Positions 1-8,190 of a stretch of DNA of 64,000 bases are shown piece after piece; position 1 is the first letter of the stretch; each line of letters starts with the position of its first letter. The translations under genes were made by a program, and so were the position numbers. A model generated the notes under the pieces. The model saw nothing but the letters and a program-made list of their open reading frames with translations. It did no database searches and was not told the DNA's origin. Origin of the DNA: Cellulosimicrobium cellulans (GTDB lineage: Bacteria; Actinomycetota; Actinomycetes; Actinomycetales; Cellulomonadaceae); assembly GCF_007679345.1 (NCBI RefSeq), contig NZ_VEGH01000012.1:82558-146557 (forward strand). Direction: 5' to 3'.

Positions 1-875
1 ACGTCGGCGCCGGCGAGCGTGTTCTCGAGCTGCTCCAGGGTCCGGGGTCCGATGATCGCGGACGTCACCCCCGGGTGCGCGATCGCGAACGCCATCGCGA
101 GGTGCGGCAGCGGGATCCCGACCTCGTCCGACAGCGTGAGCAGCTGCTCCACCGCGGCCAGGCGCCGCTCGTCGCGGAAGTGGCGCATGCCGGTGCTCGC
201 CCGGAACGTGTCGTTGGCCTGCCCGGCCCGGTACCTGCCGGTCAGCGCGCCGCCGGCGAGCGGGCTGTACACGAGGGTGCCCATGCCGTAGCGCTGCGCG
301 ACGGGGAGGATCTCGCGCTCGATCTCGCGGTCCAGGACCGAGTAGTTCGGCTGCTCGCTGCGGAACCGCTCGAACCCGCGGCGCTCGGCGGCCCACTGCG
401 CCTCGACGATCTCCGAGCCGCGCATGGACGAGGAGCCGATCGCCCGGACCTTGCCCTGCCGCACGAGGTCGGTGAGGGCGGAGAGCGTCTCCTCGATGTC
501 CGTGTCGGGGTCGGGGCGGTGCAGCTGGTAGAGGTCGATGTGGTCGGTGCGCAGGTTCCGCAGCGAGCGCTCCACGGCCTGCACGATCCAGCGCCGCGAG
601 GCGCCCCGGTGGTTCACGTCGTCGTCGACCGGGCCGTGGAACTTCGTCGCGAGGACGACCTGGTCGCGACGCCCCTGCAGCGCCTCGCCGACGACCTCCT
701 CCGAGTCGCCGTAGCGGTCGGCGGTGTCCACGAAGTTGATCCCGGCGTCGAGCGCGCGGTGGATGATCCGGACGCCTTCCCGGCGGTCGGGGTTGCCCAG
801 CGAGCCGAGCATCATCGCGCCGAGCGCGTAGGGCGTCACCTTGATGCCGGTGCGCCCGAGGGTGCGGTACTGCAT
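1..875 (-). CDS. Aldo/keto reductase (3' end outside window)
   Basis: NAD(P)H-dependent oxidoreductase of the aldo/keto reductase superfamily, a TIM-barrel enzyme that reduces aldehydes and ketones; the substrate cannot be read. The protein starts MQYRTLGRTGIKVTPYALG. It has the family's DTADRYGDSEE segment (catalytic Asp and Tyr), the lysine in VVLATKF, and HIDLYQLHRPD carrying the conserved His. The reading frame runs off the left edge without a stop, so about 290 residues are visible. The ATG is preceded by GGGAGGC. It diverges from a TetR gene and its promoter overlaps one of two TetR-type operators, so de-repression by a ligand of that regulator is likely. Confidence 0.9.
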   Translation of the reverse strand, partial: MQYRTLGRTGIKVTPYALGAMMLGSLGNPDRREGVRIIHRALDAGINFVDTADRYGDSEEVVGEALQGRRDQVVLATKFHGPVDDDVNHRGASRRWIVQAVERSLRNLRTDHIDLYQLHRPDPDTDIEETLSALTDLVRQGKVRAIGSSSMRGSEIVEAQWAAERRGFERFRSEQPNYSVLDREIEREILPVAQRYGMGTLVYSPLAGGALTGRYRAGQANDTFRASTGMRHFRDERRLAAVEQLLTLSDEVGIPLPHLAMAFAIAHPGVTSAIIGPRTLEQLENTLAGAD

Positions 876-887
876 GCGTGCCTCCCG

Positions 888-956
888 TATGCTGGTGGCG
901 GAACACCGTTCCGCTTCGATGTCGTCGACCATACGGAACGCTGTTCCGTTTGTCTA
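888..956. promoter_or_regulatory. Divergent promoter with twin TetR operators
   Basis: Two perfect inverted repeats with the same half sites are visible: CGGAACACCGTTCCG (899-913) and CGGAACGCTGTTCCG (934-948), centres 35 bp apart. On the minus strand a -35 TAGACA (956-951) and -10 TATGGT (933-928) sit 17 bp apart, so the second operator fills the spacer of the aldo/keto reductase promoter. On the plus strand TATGCT (888-893) is a possible -10 just upstream of the first operator. GGAAC/GTTCC half sites are common for TetR proteins, so repression of both genes by the adjacent TetR is the simple reading. Confidence 0.8.
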
Positions 957-968
957 GTGAGGTGAGCC

Positions 969-1538
969 ATGACCTCGTCCGCCAGCTCCCGGCCCCTGCG
1001 CGCCGACGCCCGGCAGAACGCCGACGCCCTGCTCGTCGCCGCCCGGGCCGTGTTCGAGCGCTCGGGGGTCGACGCACCGGCGCGGGAGGTGGCCGCCGAG
1101 GCCGGGGTCGGCGTCGGCACCCTCTACCGGCACTACCCCACGCGGGCGGACCTCGTGACCGCGGTCTTCACCACGGAGATCGACGCGACCGCCGCGGCCG
1201 CCGAGGAGCTGCGGCGCCGGTACCCGCCCGGCGAGGCGCTGGACCAGTGGATCGCGCGGTTCACGCAGTTCGTCGCGACCAAGCAGGGGCTCGCGGCGGC
1301 CCTCCGCTCCGGGGACCCGGCGTTCGACGCGCTGCCCGCCTACCTGGAGGCGACCCTCGGGCCGGCCCTGCGCTCCCTCCTCGAGGCCGCCGTGGCCAGC
1401 GGCGAGGTCCGGCCCGACGTCGACGCGCTCGACCTCCTCCAGGCGATCGGCGACCTGAGCCACCGCGCGCCGTCGGCGGACGGCTCGCCGAACCCGATGG
1501 TGCGCCTGCTCGTCGACGGCCTGCGGGTGCGGGGTTAG
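969..1538 (+). CDS. TetR/AcrR family transcriptional regulator
   Basis: One-component repressor of 189 aa, a usual TetR length. The N-terminal helix-turn-helix spans about residues 14-60: FERSGVDAPAREVAAEAGVG, then VGTLYRHYPTRADLVTAVF, the classic recognition-helix signature with the YRHYP core. The C-terminal ligand domain is divergent and its inducer cannot be predicted. ATG has a GAGGTGAG ribosome-binding site 4-6 nt upstream. It diverges from the aldo/keto reductase, and two matching palindromes in the gap suggest autoregulation and control of the reductase. Confidence 0.92.
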   Translation: MTSSASSRPLRADARQNADALLVAARAVFERSGVDAPAREVAAEAGVGVGTLYRHYPTRADLVTAVFTTEIDATAAAAEELRRRYPPGEALDQWIARFTQFVATKQGLAAALRSGDPAFDALPAYLEATLGPALRSLLEAAVASGEVRPDVDALDLLQAIGDLSHRAPSADGSPNPMVRLLVDGLRVRG

Positions 1539-1600
1539 CGGGGGTGTGCCCCGAGCCGACTAGGTCCCGGCGCCCGGGTCGCGTAGGGTGGGGGCACCGA

Positions 1601-1674
1601 CGCGGGGTGGAGCAGCTCGGTAGCTCGCTGGGCTCATAACCCAGAGGTCGCAGGTTCAAATCCTGTCCCCGCTA
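1601..1674 (+). tRNA. Initiator tRNA-fMet (CAT)
   Basis: 74 nt without an encoded CCA. The acceptor stem starts CGCGGGG and pairs with CCCCGC, leaving position 1 (C) opposite T at position 72, the unpaired 1-72 end that marks an initiator tRNA. The anticodon stem has the three consecutive G-C pairs (GGG ... CCC) around CTCATAA, and the T-loop is GGTTCAAATCC. A TAGGGT hexamer at 1584-1589 is a plausible -10. A strong hairpin follows directly. Confidence 0.97.
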
Positions 1675-1681
1675 CGCAGAT

Positions 1682-1717
1682 GACGAAGGCCCGGACCGGC
1701 TGGTCCGGGCCTTCGTC
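1682..1717. terminator. Strong hairpin between tRNA-fMet and gap
   Basis: A 16-bp perfect stem (1682-1697 with 1702-1717) with loop GGCT lies between the convergent tRNA and gap genes. No T-run follows, as is common in high-GC actinobacteria. It can act on both transcripts. Confidence 0.8.
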
Positions 1718-1728
1718 GTCCCCGTGGC

Positions 1729-2730
1729 TCAGTCCTGCGACCGCCCGATCAGCTCGAGCGTGTCGACCACGCGGTTCGAGAACCCCCACTCGTTGTCGTA
1801 CCAGGCGACGACCTTCACGTGCTTCCCCTCGACCCGCGTCAGGTGCGAGTCGAACACCGACGACGCCGGGTTCCCGACGATGTCGGACGAGACCAGGAAG
1901 TCCTCCGAGTACTCCAGCACCCCGGCGAGCGGACCCGCGGCCGCGGCACGGTACGCGGCCAGCACGTCCTCGCGGGTGACGTCCCGGGCGACGGTCGCGT
2001 TGAGCTCGACGATCGAGCCCACCGGGACCGGCACGCGGATCGAGTCGCCGGACAGCCGGCCGTCGAGCTGCGGCAGCACCAGGCCGATCGCCTTGGCGGC
2101 GCCCGTCGTCGTCGGGGTGATGTTGACGGCGGCCGCCCGCGCGCGGCGGGGGTCGCGGTGGGGCCCGTCCTGCAGGTTCTGCTCCTGCGTGTAGGCGTGC
2201 ACCGTGGTCATGAACGCGTGCTCGATCCCGGCGAGGTCGTCGAGCACCAGGGCCAGCGGCGCGAGGGCGTTCGTCGTGCACGAGGCGTTGGAGATGACGG
2301 TGTGCACGGCCGGGTCGTAGGCGTCGGTGTTCACGCCGTAGGCGATGGTGACGTCCGCGCCGTCGGACGGCGCCCCGACCAGCACGGCGCGCGCCCCGGC
2401 GTCGAGGTGGCCGCGGGCGGCGGCGCTCGCGAACCGACCGGTCGACTCGAGCACGACGTCGACCCCGAGCTCCGCCCACGGGAGCCGGGCGGGCTCGCGC
2501 TCGGCGAGGACGGCGATGCGGCGGCCGTCGACCACGAGGTGGTCGCCGTCCACGGACACGGGCCGCCCGAGCCGCCCGGCCGTCGAGTCGAAGGCCAGCA
2601 GCCGGGCCAGGGCGGCCGGCTCGGTGAGGTCGTTGACGGCCACGACCTCCAGGTCGCTACCGCGCTCGAGGATCGCGCGCAGGACGTTGCGGCCGATGCG
2701 TCCGAAGCCGTTGATGGCGACGCGGGTCAT
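1729..2730 (-). CDS. gap: Glyceraldehyde-3-phosphate dehydrogenase, type I
   Basis: Cytosolic NAD-dependent oxidation and phosphorylation of glyceraldehyde-3-phosphate to 1,3-bisphosphoglycerate in glycolysis. 333 aa, the normal length. It begins with the Rossmann motif INGFGRIGRN. The active-site motif SNASCTTN carries the nucleophile Cys151, and His178 lies in TTVHAYTQ. Asp34 (VND) fits NAD rather than NADP preference. The C-terminal WYDNEWGFSNRVVD is standard. GGAGGT lies 5 nt before the ATG. In many actinobacteria gap is followed by pgk and tpi; here it is alone, so it may be a second GAPDH copy. Confidence 0.97.
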   Translation of the reverse strand: MTRVAINGFGRIGRNVLRAILERGSDLEVVAVNDLTEPAALARLLAFDSTAGRLGRPVSVDGDHLVVDGRRIAVLAEREPARLPWAELGVDVVLESTGRFASAAARGHLDAGARAVLVGAPSDGADVTIAYGVNTDAYDPAVHTVISNASCTTNALAPLALVLDDLAGIEHAFMTTVHAYTQEQNLQDGPHRDPRRARAAAVNITPTTTGAAKAIGLVLPQLDGRLSGDSIRVPVPVGSIVELNATVARDVTREDVLAAYRAAAAGPLAGVLEYSEDFLVSSDIVGNPASSVFDSHLTRVEGKHVKVVAWYDNEWGFSNRVVDTLELIGRSQD

Positions 2731-2892
2731 GGGTACCTCCGGTGGGTCTGTGCGTTCGGGACGCCTCCAGCCTCGGCGGGACGGCGCTCCCCGGACAGCG
2801 GCGCGCGCGCCATGGTCCGCACGGATCTCGCCAGCGTCGGCACCCGTCGTCTGGCGCCTGGCGGGACGGCGGAGGTTCGGCGGCGCGGCGGG

Positions 2893-3849
2893 CTACTCGC
2901 CCCGCGCGAACGTGCGCCGGTACTCGCTCGGCGTCGTGCCGAGCACGCGCTGGAAGTGCCGCCGCAGGTTCGCCCCCGTCCCCAGACCGACGTCCACCGC
3001 GATCTGCTCGACCGACCGCTGCGAGCGCTCCAGCAGCTCGCGTGCCACGTCCACCCGGGCCCGCAGCACCCACTCCATCGGCGTGTACCCCGAGTCCTGC
3101 ACGAACCGGCGGGAGAACGTGCGCGGCGACACTGCGGCGTGCCGGGCGAGCGCCTCCAGGGTCAGCGGTTCGTCGAGCCGGTGCAGCGCCCACTCCCGGG
3201 TCGCGGCGAACCGCTCACCGAGCGGCTCCGGGACGCTGCGCGGCACGTACTGCGCCTGGCCGCCGGAGCGGTACGGCGCGGCGACGAGGCGGCGCGCGGC
3301 GTGGTTCGAGGGCGCGACGCCGAGGTCGCGCCGGATGAGGTGCAGGCACAGGTCGATCCCCGACGCCGCACCCGCGGAGGTGAGGACCTGGCCCTCGTCG
3401 ACGAACAGCACGTTCTCGTCGACGGTGACGCGCGGGTAGCGGTTCGCGAAGGCGCGGGTGTAGTGCCAGTGCGTGGTGGCGCGGCGCCCGTCGAGCAGGC
3501 CGGTGGCGGCGAGGGCGAACGCACCGGTGGAGATCGCGGCCAGGTCGGCGCCGCGGTGGTGGGCGGCCACGAGCGCGGCGACGACGGCGGGCGGCGGGTC
3601 CTCCCGGTCGGGGTGCCGGTACCCCGGGATGAACACGACGTCGGCCCACGCCAGCGCGTCGAGCCCGTCGGCGACGTGGTACGACAACCCGTCGCCGCCG
3701 CGGACCAGGCCGGGCGCGGGACCGCAGACGCGGACCTCGTACGGCATGCTCGGCCGGTTGGTGAACACCTGCGCGGGGATGCCGACGTCCAGCGGCTTGG
3801 CGCCCTCGAGCACGAGCACGGCGACGCGGCGGAGGCGGGTGGCGGCCAC
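2893..3849 (-). CDS. GlxA-type regulator (DJ-1/PfpI domain + AraC HTH)
   Basis: Transcription factor of 318 aa combining a DJ-1/PfpI-like domain (about residues 8-190, VAVLVLEGAKPLDVGIPAQV) with an AraC-type double helix-turn-helix (about 215-315: LEALARHAAVSPRTFSRRF and GLGTGANLRRHFQRVLGTTP). The 'nucleophile elbow' reads AISTGAFALA, with Thr where Cys sits in active DJ-1 proteases, so it is a sensor rather than an enzyme. GTG start; a TACGCT hexamer lies exactly 6 nt upstream, suggesting a leaderless mRNA. The gene downstream on the same strand is gap; the epoxide-hydrolase-like gene lies upstream. Confidence 0.9.
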   Translation of the reverse strand: MAATRLRRVAVLVLEGAKPLDVGIPAQVFTNRPSMPYEVRVCGPAPGLVRGGDGLSYHVADGLDALAWADVVFIPGYRHPDREDPPPAVVAALVAAHHRGADLAAISTGAFALAATGLLDGRRATTHWHYTRAFANRYPRVTVDENVLFVDEGQVLTSAGAASGIDLCLHLIRRDLGVAPSNHAARRLVAAPYRSGGQAQYVPRSVPEPLGERFAATREWALHRLDEPLTLEALARHAAVSPRTFSRRFVQDSGYTPMEWVLRARVDVARELLERSQRSVEQIAVDVGLGTGANLRRHFQRVLGTTPSEYRRTFARGE

Positions 3850-3885
3850 GGCGCCAGCGTAGGGCGCGTCCGGGCCGGCCCGTCC

Positions 3886-4980
3886 TCAGTCCCGCCGACG
3901 GAGCTCGAGCGCGCGACGCACTCCCCAGACGTAGTCGGCCGGCCGCTCCCAGGCGGCGAAGTGCCCGCCGTGGGCGTGCTCGCGCCAGTCCGCGACCGCG
4001 AAGAACCGCTCCGCGAACCGCCGGGGGGCGTTGACGAGGTCGTGCGCGAACACGGTGAACACGGTGGGTGCCTGAATGCGCGGCCAGTCCTTGGCGCCGC
4101 CGGCGGCGTACGGGGCGAACGACGTCCCGATCGAGCCGGTGAACCAGTACGCGCTGACCCAGGTCAGCGCCTCGTCCGGCGTGAACGCCCGCGCCAGGTC
4201 GCCGTCCGAGTCGGTCCAGGCGACCAGCTTCTCGACGATCCACGCCGCCAGTCCCGCGGGGGAGTCGCCGAGCCCCGCCGTGAGGGTGCCGGGCCGGGTG
4301 GCCTGCTCGTGCATGTAGCCGCCCTGCTCCGCCTGCCACCGGTGCCCGTAGGCCACGTACGCCCGCTCCTCCTCGCTCAGGTCCTCGGGCAGGTCGACCA
4401 GGAAGTGGTACTGGGAGACGTCGGTGAGGTGCAGCGCGGTCACCGCCTCGGGGTGACGGGCGGCGAGCGCCTCGGCGACGTCGCACCCGACGTCGCCCGC
4501 CGACACCACGTAGCGGTCGAACCGGAGCTCGCGCAGCGCCCCCGCGACGGCGTCGGCCATCGCGACCGCGGAGAGCCCGCCGCCGTCGACCGGCGCTGCG
4601 AACGGGAACCCGGGCAGCGCCGGGACGACCACGGTCACGTCCGCCAGCTCGGGCAGCACCCGCTCGAACCGGAGCACCGAGTCCGGCCAGCCGTGCAGGA
4701 GGACCACGACCGGGGCGTCGGGCGAACCGCGGCGGACGATCGCGCGCACCGGGACCGTCGCCTCATCAGTCTCGTACCAGGGCTGGGCGGCGATGCGGTC
4801 CTCCTGGGCGCGCCAGTCGAACCCGGTGCGCCAGTGCGCGAGGAGGTCGGCCAGCACGTCGGGGTCGACCCCGAGCGGCCGGCCCAGGGCGGGCGTCCGG
4901 ACGGTGCGGGTCCGGGCCAGCCGGTCGGTCAGGTCGTCGAGCGCGTCCGGGGTGACCCGGACGAAGGCGTGCTCGCGCAT
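3886..4980 (-). CDS. Epoxide hydrolase-like alpha/beta hydrolase (EHN family)
   Basis: Probable epoxide hydrolase of 364 aa. Residues 1-100 form the N-terminal EHN cap typical of microsomal-type epoxide hydrolases. The hydrolase core follows, with the oxyanion motif LLHGWPDS and the nucleophile elbow SAGDVGCDVA (nucleophilic Asp in GDVG). The C-terminal HAHGGHFAAWERP supplies the catalytic His. I chose the ATG at 4978-4980 because GAGGGG lies 6 nt upstream; an in-frame start 24 codons earlier lacks a site. The cellular substrate is unknown. Confidence 0.85.
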   Translation of the reverse strand: MREHAFVRVTPDALDDLTDRLARTRTVRTPALGRPLGVDPDVLADLLAHWRTGFDWRAQEDRIAAQPWYETDEATVPVRAIVRRGSPDAPVVVLLHGWPDSVLRFERVLPELADVTVVVPALPGFPFAAPVDGGGLSAVAMADAVAGALRELRFDRYVVSAGDVGCDVAEALAARHPEAVTALHLTDVSQYHFLVDLPEDLSEEERAYVAYGHRWQAEQGGYMHEQATRPGTLTAGLGDSPAGLAAWIVEKLVAWTDSDGDLARAFTPDEALTWVSAYWFTGSIGTSFAPYAAGGAKDWPRIQAPTVFTVFAHDLVNAPRRFAERFFAVADWREHAHGGHFAAWERPADYVWGVRRALELRRRD

Positions 4981-5103
4981 GCGTGTCCCCTCGTCGGTCG
5001 TGGTGCCGTCCAGCGTGCGGTCGCCACCCAACCTGGCACCAGGGTCCGACACGGCGCCGTCCTCCGCGCCGGGCGGCGGGCCTCGCCCGCCGCCCGGGTC
5101 CGC

Positions 5104-6252
5104 TCAGAGGCGGGGGAACGCCGTGTACGCCGTGTCGGCGGGCAGCGGCGAGAGGAACACCGCCTCGAACCGCGCCTGGCCGCCGGCCGGCAGCCGGTCG
5201 ACGTAGGTGGACTGGGCGCCGAGGATGGTGCCGTCCGGCGCCGTCGCCACGACGACCACGCTGACCAGCTCCTGGTCCTCCTGGAACGCGCTGGTCAGCG
5301 TGCCCCCGACGGTGGTGGACCACTCGTCCGACGCGGCGGCGACGTCCGCGACGGCGAACGTGCCGAGGTCGCTCTCGTGCACCGCCTCGGACGCCTGCGG
5401 CCCGCGCACCTCGAGGTGGTCCACCGGGGCGTCGCCCACGGACAGGAACACGCCGGTCAGGGCTGTCTGGCCGGGCAGCAGGTCCACGTAGTCGGGGGCG
5501 GAGTCGAGGATCGTGCCGTCGGCCCCGACCGCCTCGACGGTGAAGCCCGCGAACGGGAAGACGTGCTCGGCGTTCGGGTTGTCCACGACCGCCACGTACC
5601 ACCAGGTCGTGGGGTCGTACGTGTTCTGGCCGAAGGCGACGTCGAGGACAGCGAGGTCCTGCGCGGCGGATGCGTCGGCCGGTGCCTCCGCGTCGGCGTC
5701 CGCGGCCGCCGGGTCGCCGGCCGCGTCACCCGCGCCGGTGTCCTGCTCGAGCTCCGCGACGCTGTCGTTCAGGTCGTCCACCACGTCGTCGATCACGCGC
5801 GTGTAGGCGATCTGCGTGACGATCACGACGACGAAGGCCACGACCGCGACGGCGATCGCGCTGATCGCCATCGCCTTGCCGGGTCGCGCCTTCCGCACCG
5901 CGCCGACCAGGGCGATGACGCCGAAGACGACGCCGACGACCGCCAGCACGGCGGCGAGGTTGTTGACGATCGGCACCCAGCTCAGCACGAGCGCCACGAG
6001 GGCGAGGACGAGCGCCGTGATCGCGAACCCCTTGCCACCTCCGGACGCGCCCGGGGGGACGGGCGCGCCGAGCCCGCCGGGCGCGGCACCGTACGGGCTG
6101 CCGGCGGGCGGCCCGGAGGCCGGCGGCGCGGGGTAGGGCGCAGGCGGGGCCGGGTGCGCCGTGCTCGGGGCGGCCGGCGCACCGGGCGCCGGGAACCCCG
6201 GCTCGGGTGCGGGCGGTCCCGCGGGGGTGGGGGTGGGGTCGTCGGTGCTCAC
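5104..6252 (-). CDS. Membrane-anchored protein, Pro-rich N-terminus, DUF4190-like helices
   Basis: Hypothetical membrane protein, 382 aa. A Pro/Ala-rich cytoplasmic tail (about residues 1-75) is followed by three hydrophobic stretches (FAITALVLALVALVLSWVP; LAAVLAVVGVVFGVIALVGA; AISAIAVAVVAFVVVIVTQI), an arrangement seen in DUF4190-type actinobacterial proteins. An Asp/Ala-rich linker follows, then about 210 extracytoplasmic residues with two similar halves (FAGFTVEAVGADGTILDSAPDY... and VVATAPDGTILGAQSTYVD...), i.e. a duplicated beta-sandwich-like module. GTG start chosen for AGGAGA upstream. Function unknown. Confidence 0.7.
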   Translation of the reverse strand: MSTDDPTPTPAGPPAPEPGFPAPGAPAAPSTAHPAPPAPYPAPPASGPPAGSPYGAAPGGLGAPVPPGASGGGKGFAITALVLALVALVLSWVPIVNNLAAVLAVVGVVFGVIALVGAVRKARPGKAMAISAIAVAVVAFVVVIVTQIAYTRVIDDVVDDLNDSVAELEQDTGAGDAAGDPAAADADAEAPADASAAQDLAVLDVAFGQNTYDPTTWWYVAVVDNPNAEHVFPFAGFTVEAVGADGTILDSAPDYVDLLPGQTALTGVFLSVGDAPVDHLEVRGPQASEAVHESDLGTFAVADVAAASDEWSTTVGGTLTSAFQEDQELVSVVVVATAPDGTILGAQSTYVDRLPAGGQARFEAVFLSPLPADTAYTAFPRL

Positions 6253-6371
6253 GTCTCGTCTCCTGCTCGGGCAGCATCGCTGCGCTGGGTTCTTCCTGAG
6301 CATCGGCTGTGCTGGCCCTCACCCGGAGGTGGTTCACTCGTTTGCCGCAGGCAAGGATCGGGCCGACGCCG

Positions 6372-7997
6372 TCAGACGGTGAAGCGCCCGACCACGTCCT
6401 TCAGCTCAGCGGACATCTGCGCCAGTGACACGACCGCTTGCTGGGAGTCGGACACGCCCTGGGTGGTTGTGCCCGCCGCCTCCGCCACCCCGGAGATGGT
6501 CGAGGCGATCTCCGTCGACCCCGTCGCGGCCTCGGACACGCTGCGGTTCATCTCCGCGGTGGTCGACGTCTGCTGCTCGACGGCGCTGGAGATGGTCATC
6601 TGGTAGTCGTTGATCTGGGCGATGATCGCGCTGATCTGGTCGATCGCGGCGACGGCGCCGTCGGCGTCGCCCTGGATCGAGTCGACGCGGCGCGCGATCT
6701 CGTCGGTCGCCCTCGCCGTCTCCTGCGCCAGCTCCTTGACCTCGCCCGCCACCACCGCGAATCCCTTGCCCGCCTCGCCCGCACGGGCCGCCTCGATCGT
6801 GGCGTTGAGCGCCAGCAGGTTCGTCTGCTCGGCGATCGAGGTGATGAGCTTGACGACGTTGCCGATCTCCTTGCTGGACTCGCCCAGCCGGCCCATCGTG
6901 GTCGTGGTGTCGCCGACGGTGGCGACGGCGCGGTTCGCGACCTCGGCGGCCAGGGTGGCGTTGCGGGCGATCTCCTGGATGGACGCCCCCATCTCCTCCG
7001 ACCCGGCGGCGACGGTCTGGACGTTGCGGGACACCTGCTCGGCGGCGGCGGCGACCACCCCCGCCTGGGCCGACGTCTCCTCGGCTGCCGCCGCGATCTG
7101 GCCGGTGGTCGCGGACATCTGCTCCGCTGCGGACGCGAGGGAGCCCGACGACGCGTCGATGGTGCCGATGACGTCGCGCAGGTTCGCCACAGCGGAGTCG
7201 AGGGCGGTCCCCACGGCCCCGACCTCGTCCCGCGTGGCGAGGCCGGCGCGGACGGTCAGGTCGCCGCGCTGCAGCCCTTCCGCGACCGAGCGGACCCGGC
7301 CCAGGCCGCGGACGATCGACCGGGCGACGAGCACGCCCACGGCGACGGCGAGCGCGGTCCCCACCACGAGCAGGACGAGCACCTGCGTGCGGTTGGACTC
7401 GAAGCCGCGCTGCGCGGCGGCGGCAGCCGCGGCCGCGCCGTCCTCCTCGCCGGTGACGAGCTGCGTCATGCTGTCGCCCATCTGGTCGATGATCGACTGG
7501 GCCTCGCCGTCCCGGATCGACACGTACAACGCGGTGTCGTGCGCCCGGCTGGCGGAGAGCATCTTGTCGTCGCGCAGGGTGGTGTACGCGTCGAGAGCCG
7601 TGACGAACGCGTCGAGCTCCGCGCGCGCGTCCGCGTCGAGGTCGAGCCCCTGGTAGGCGGCGACGGCGTCCCGGACCTCGGCCTCGGCCGCCGCGATCTT
7701 CTGCTCGGCCGCGTCCTTGTCCGCCGTCTCCTGGGCGATCACGTGGTTGGCGAGGGCGAACCGCATCTCGACCGTGGCGCGCCGGGCCTGGGCGGCGTAC
7801 TGCAGCCCCATGAAGTTGTCCCGGTACAGCGACCGCGCGGCGTCGTCGGTACGTGCGAGGGCCGCGATGCCCATCACGCCGACGACCGCGCCGACCAGCG
7901 AGGCCAGCAGCACCGCGGCCAGGATGCGGGTGCGCACCCCGCGGTCGCGGAACCACGAGCCGGTCGTCGTGCGGCGGGTGGGTGTGGTCGTGCTCAT
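6372..7997 (-). CDS. Methyl-accepting chemotaxis protein
   Basis: Transmembrane chemoreceptor of 541 aa feeding the CheA/CheW pathway. Order: TM1 (about 28-50, [20 protein letters not shown]), an extracytoplasmic four-helix-bundle sensor domain (about 50-200), TM2 (about 210-232), HAMP (about 233-285), then the coiled-coil signalling domain with the hairpin tip [20 protein letters not shown] and [15 protein letters not shown]. The ligand is not predictable. No che genes are in the window, so it is an orphan receptor served by a remote cluster. AAGG lies before the ATG. Confidence 0.95.
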   Translation of the reverse strand: MSTTTPTRRTTTGSWFRDRGVRTRILAAVLLASLVGAVVGVMGIAALARTDDAARSLYRDNFMGLQYAAQARRATVEMRFALANHVIAQETADKDAAEQKIAAAEAEVRDAVAAYQGLDLDADARAELDAFVTALDAYTTLRDDKMLSASRAHDTALYVSIRDGEAQSIIDQMGDSMTQLVTGEEDGAAAAAAAAQRGFESNRTQVLVLLVVGTALAVAVGVLVARSIVRGLGRVRSVAEGLQRGDLTVRAGLATRDEVGAVGTALDSAVANLRDVIGTIDASSGSLASAAEQMSATTGQIAAAAEETSAQAGVVAAAAEQVSRNVQTVAAGSEEMGASIQEIARNATLAAEVANRAVATVGDTTTTMGRLGESSKEIGNVVKLITSIAEQTNLLALNATIEAARAGEAGKGFAVVAGEVKELAQETARATDEIARRVDSIQGDADGAVAAIDQISAIIAQINDYQMTISSAVEQQTSTTAEMNRSVSEAATGSTEIASTISGVAEAAGTTTQGVSDSQQAVVSLAQMSAELKDVVGRFTV

Positions 7998-8190
7998 GTC
8001 TGCGCCTTGTCCTCGTGCGACGGGCGGAAGTGCCCCCTGGGCCGGTCCGATCGGCCACGGGGCGCGCCGGGGGAGGGGCCGGAGGTCCCGGGTGACGGGG
8101 ACGGACCCGTCGACCTGCGCCGCGACCGTGGCGGTTCACCCGGACGGCCCGCGGTCGCCGCGAGGAGCCACCCGGGATACAACGGGTGCC

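Noticed and set aside
1819..6606. A 1,595-codon open frame on the plus strand
   Set aside because: It lies antisense to gap, the GlxA-like regulator, the epoxide hydrolase and others; the sequence is Arg/Pro/Val-rich with no domain. Long antisense frames are normal at this GC.
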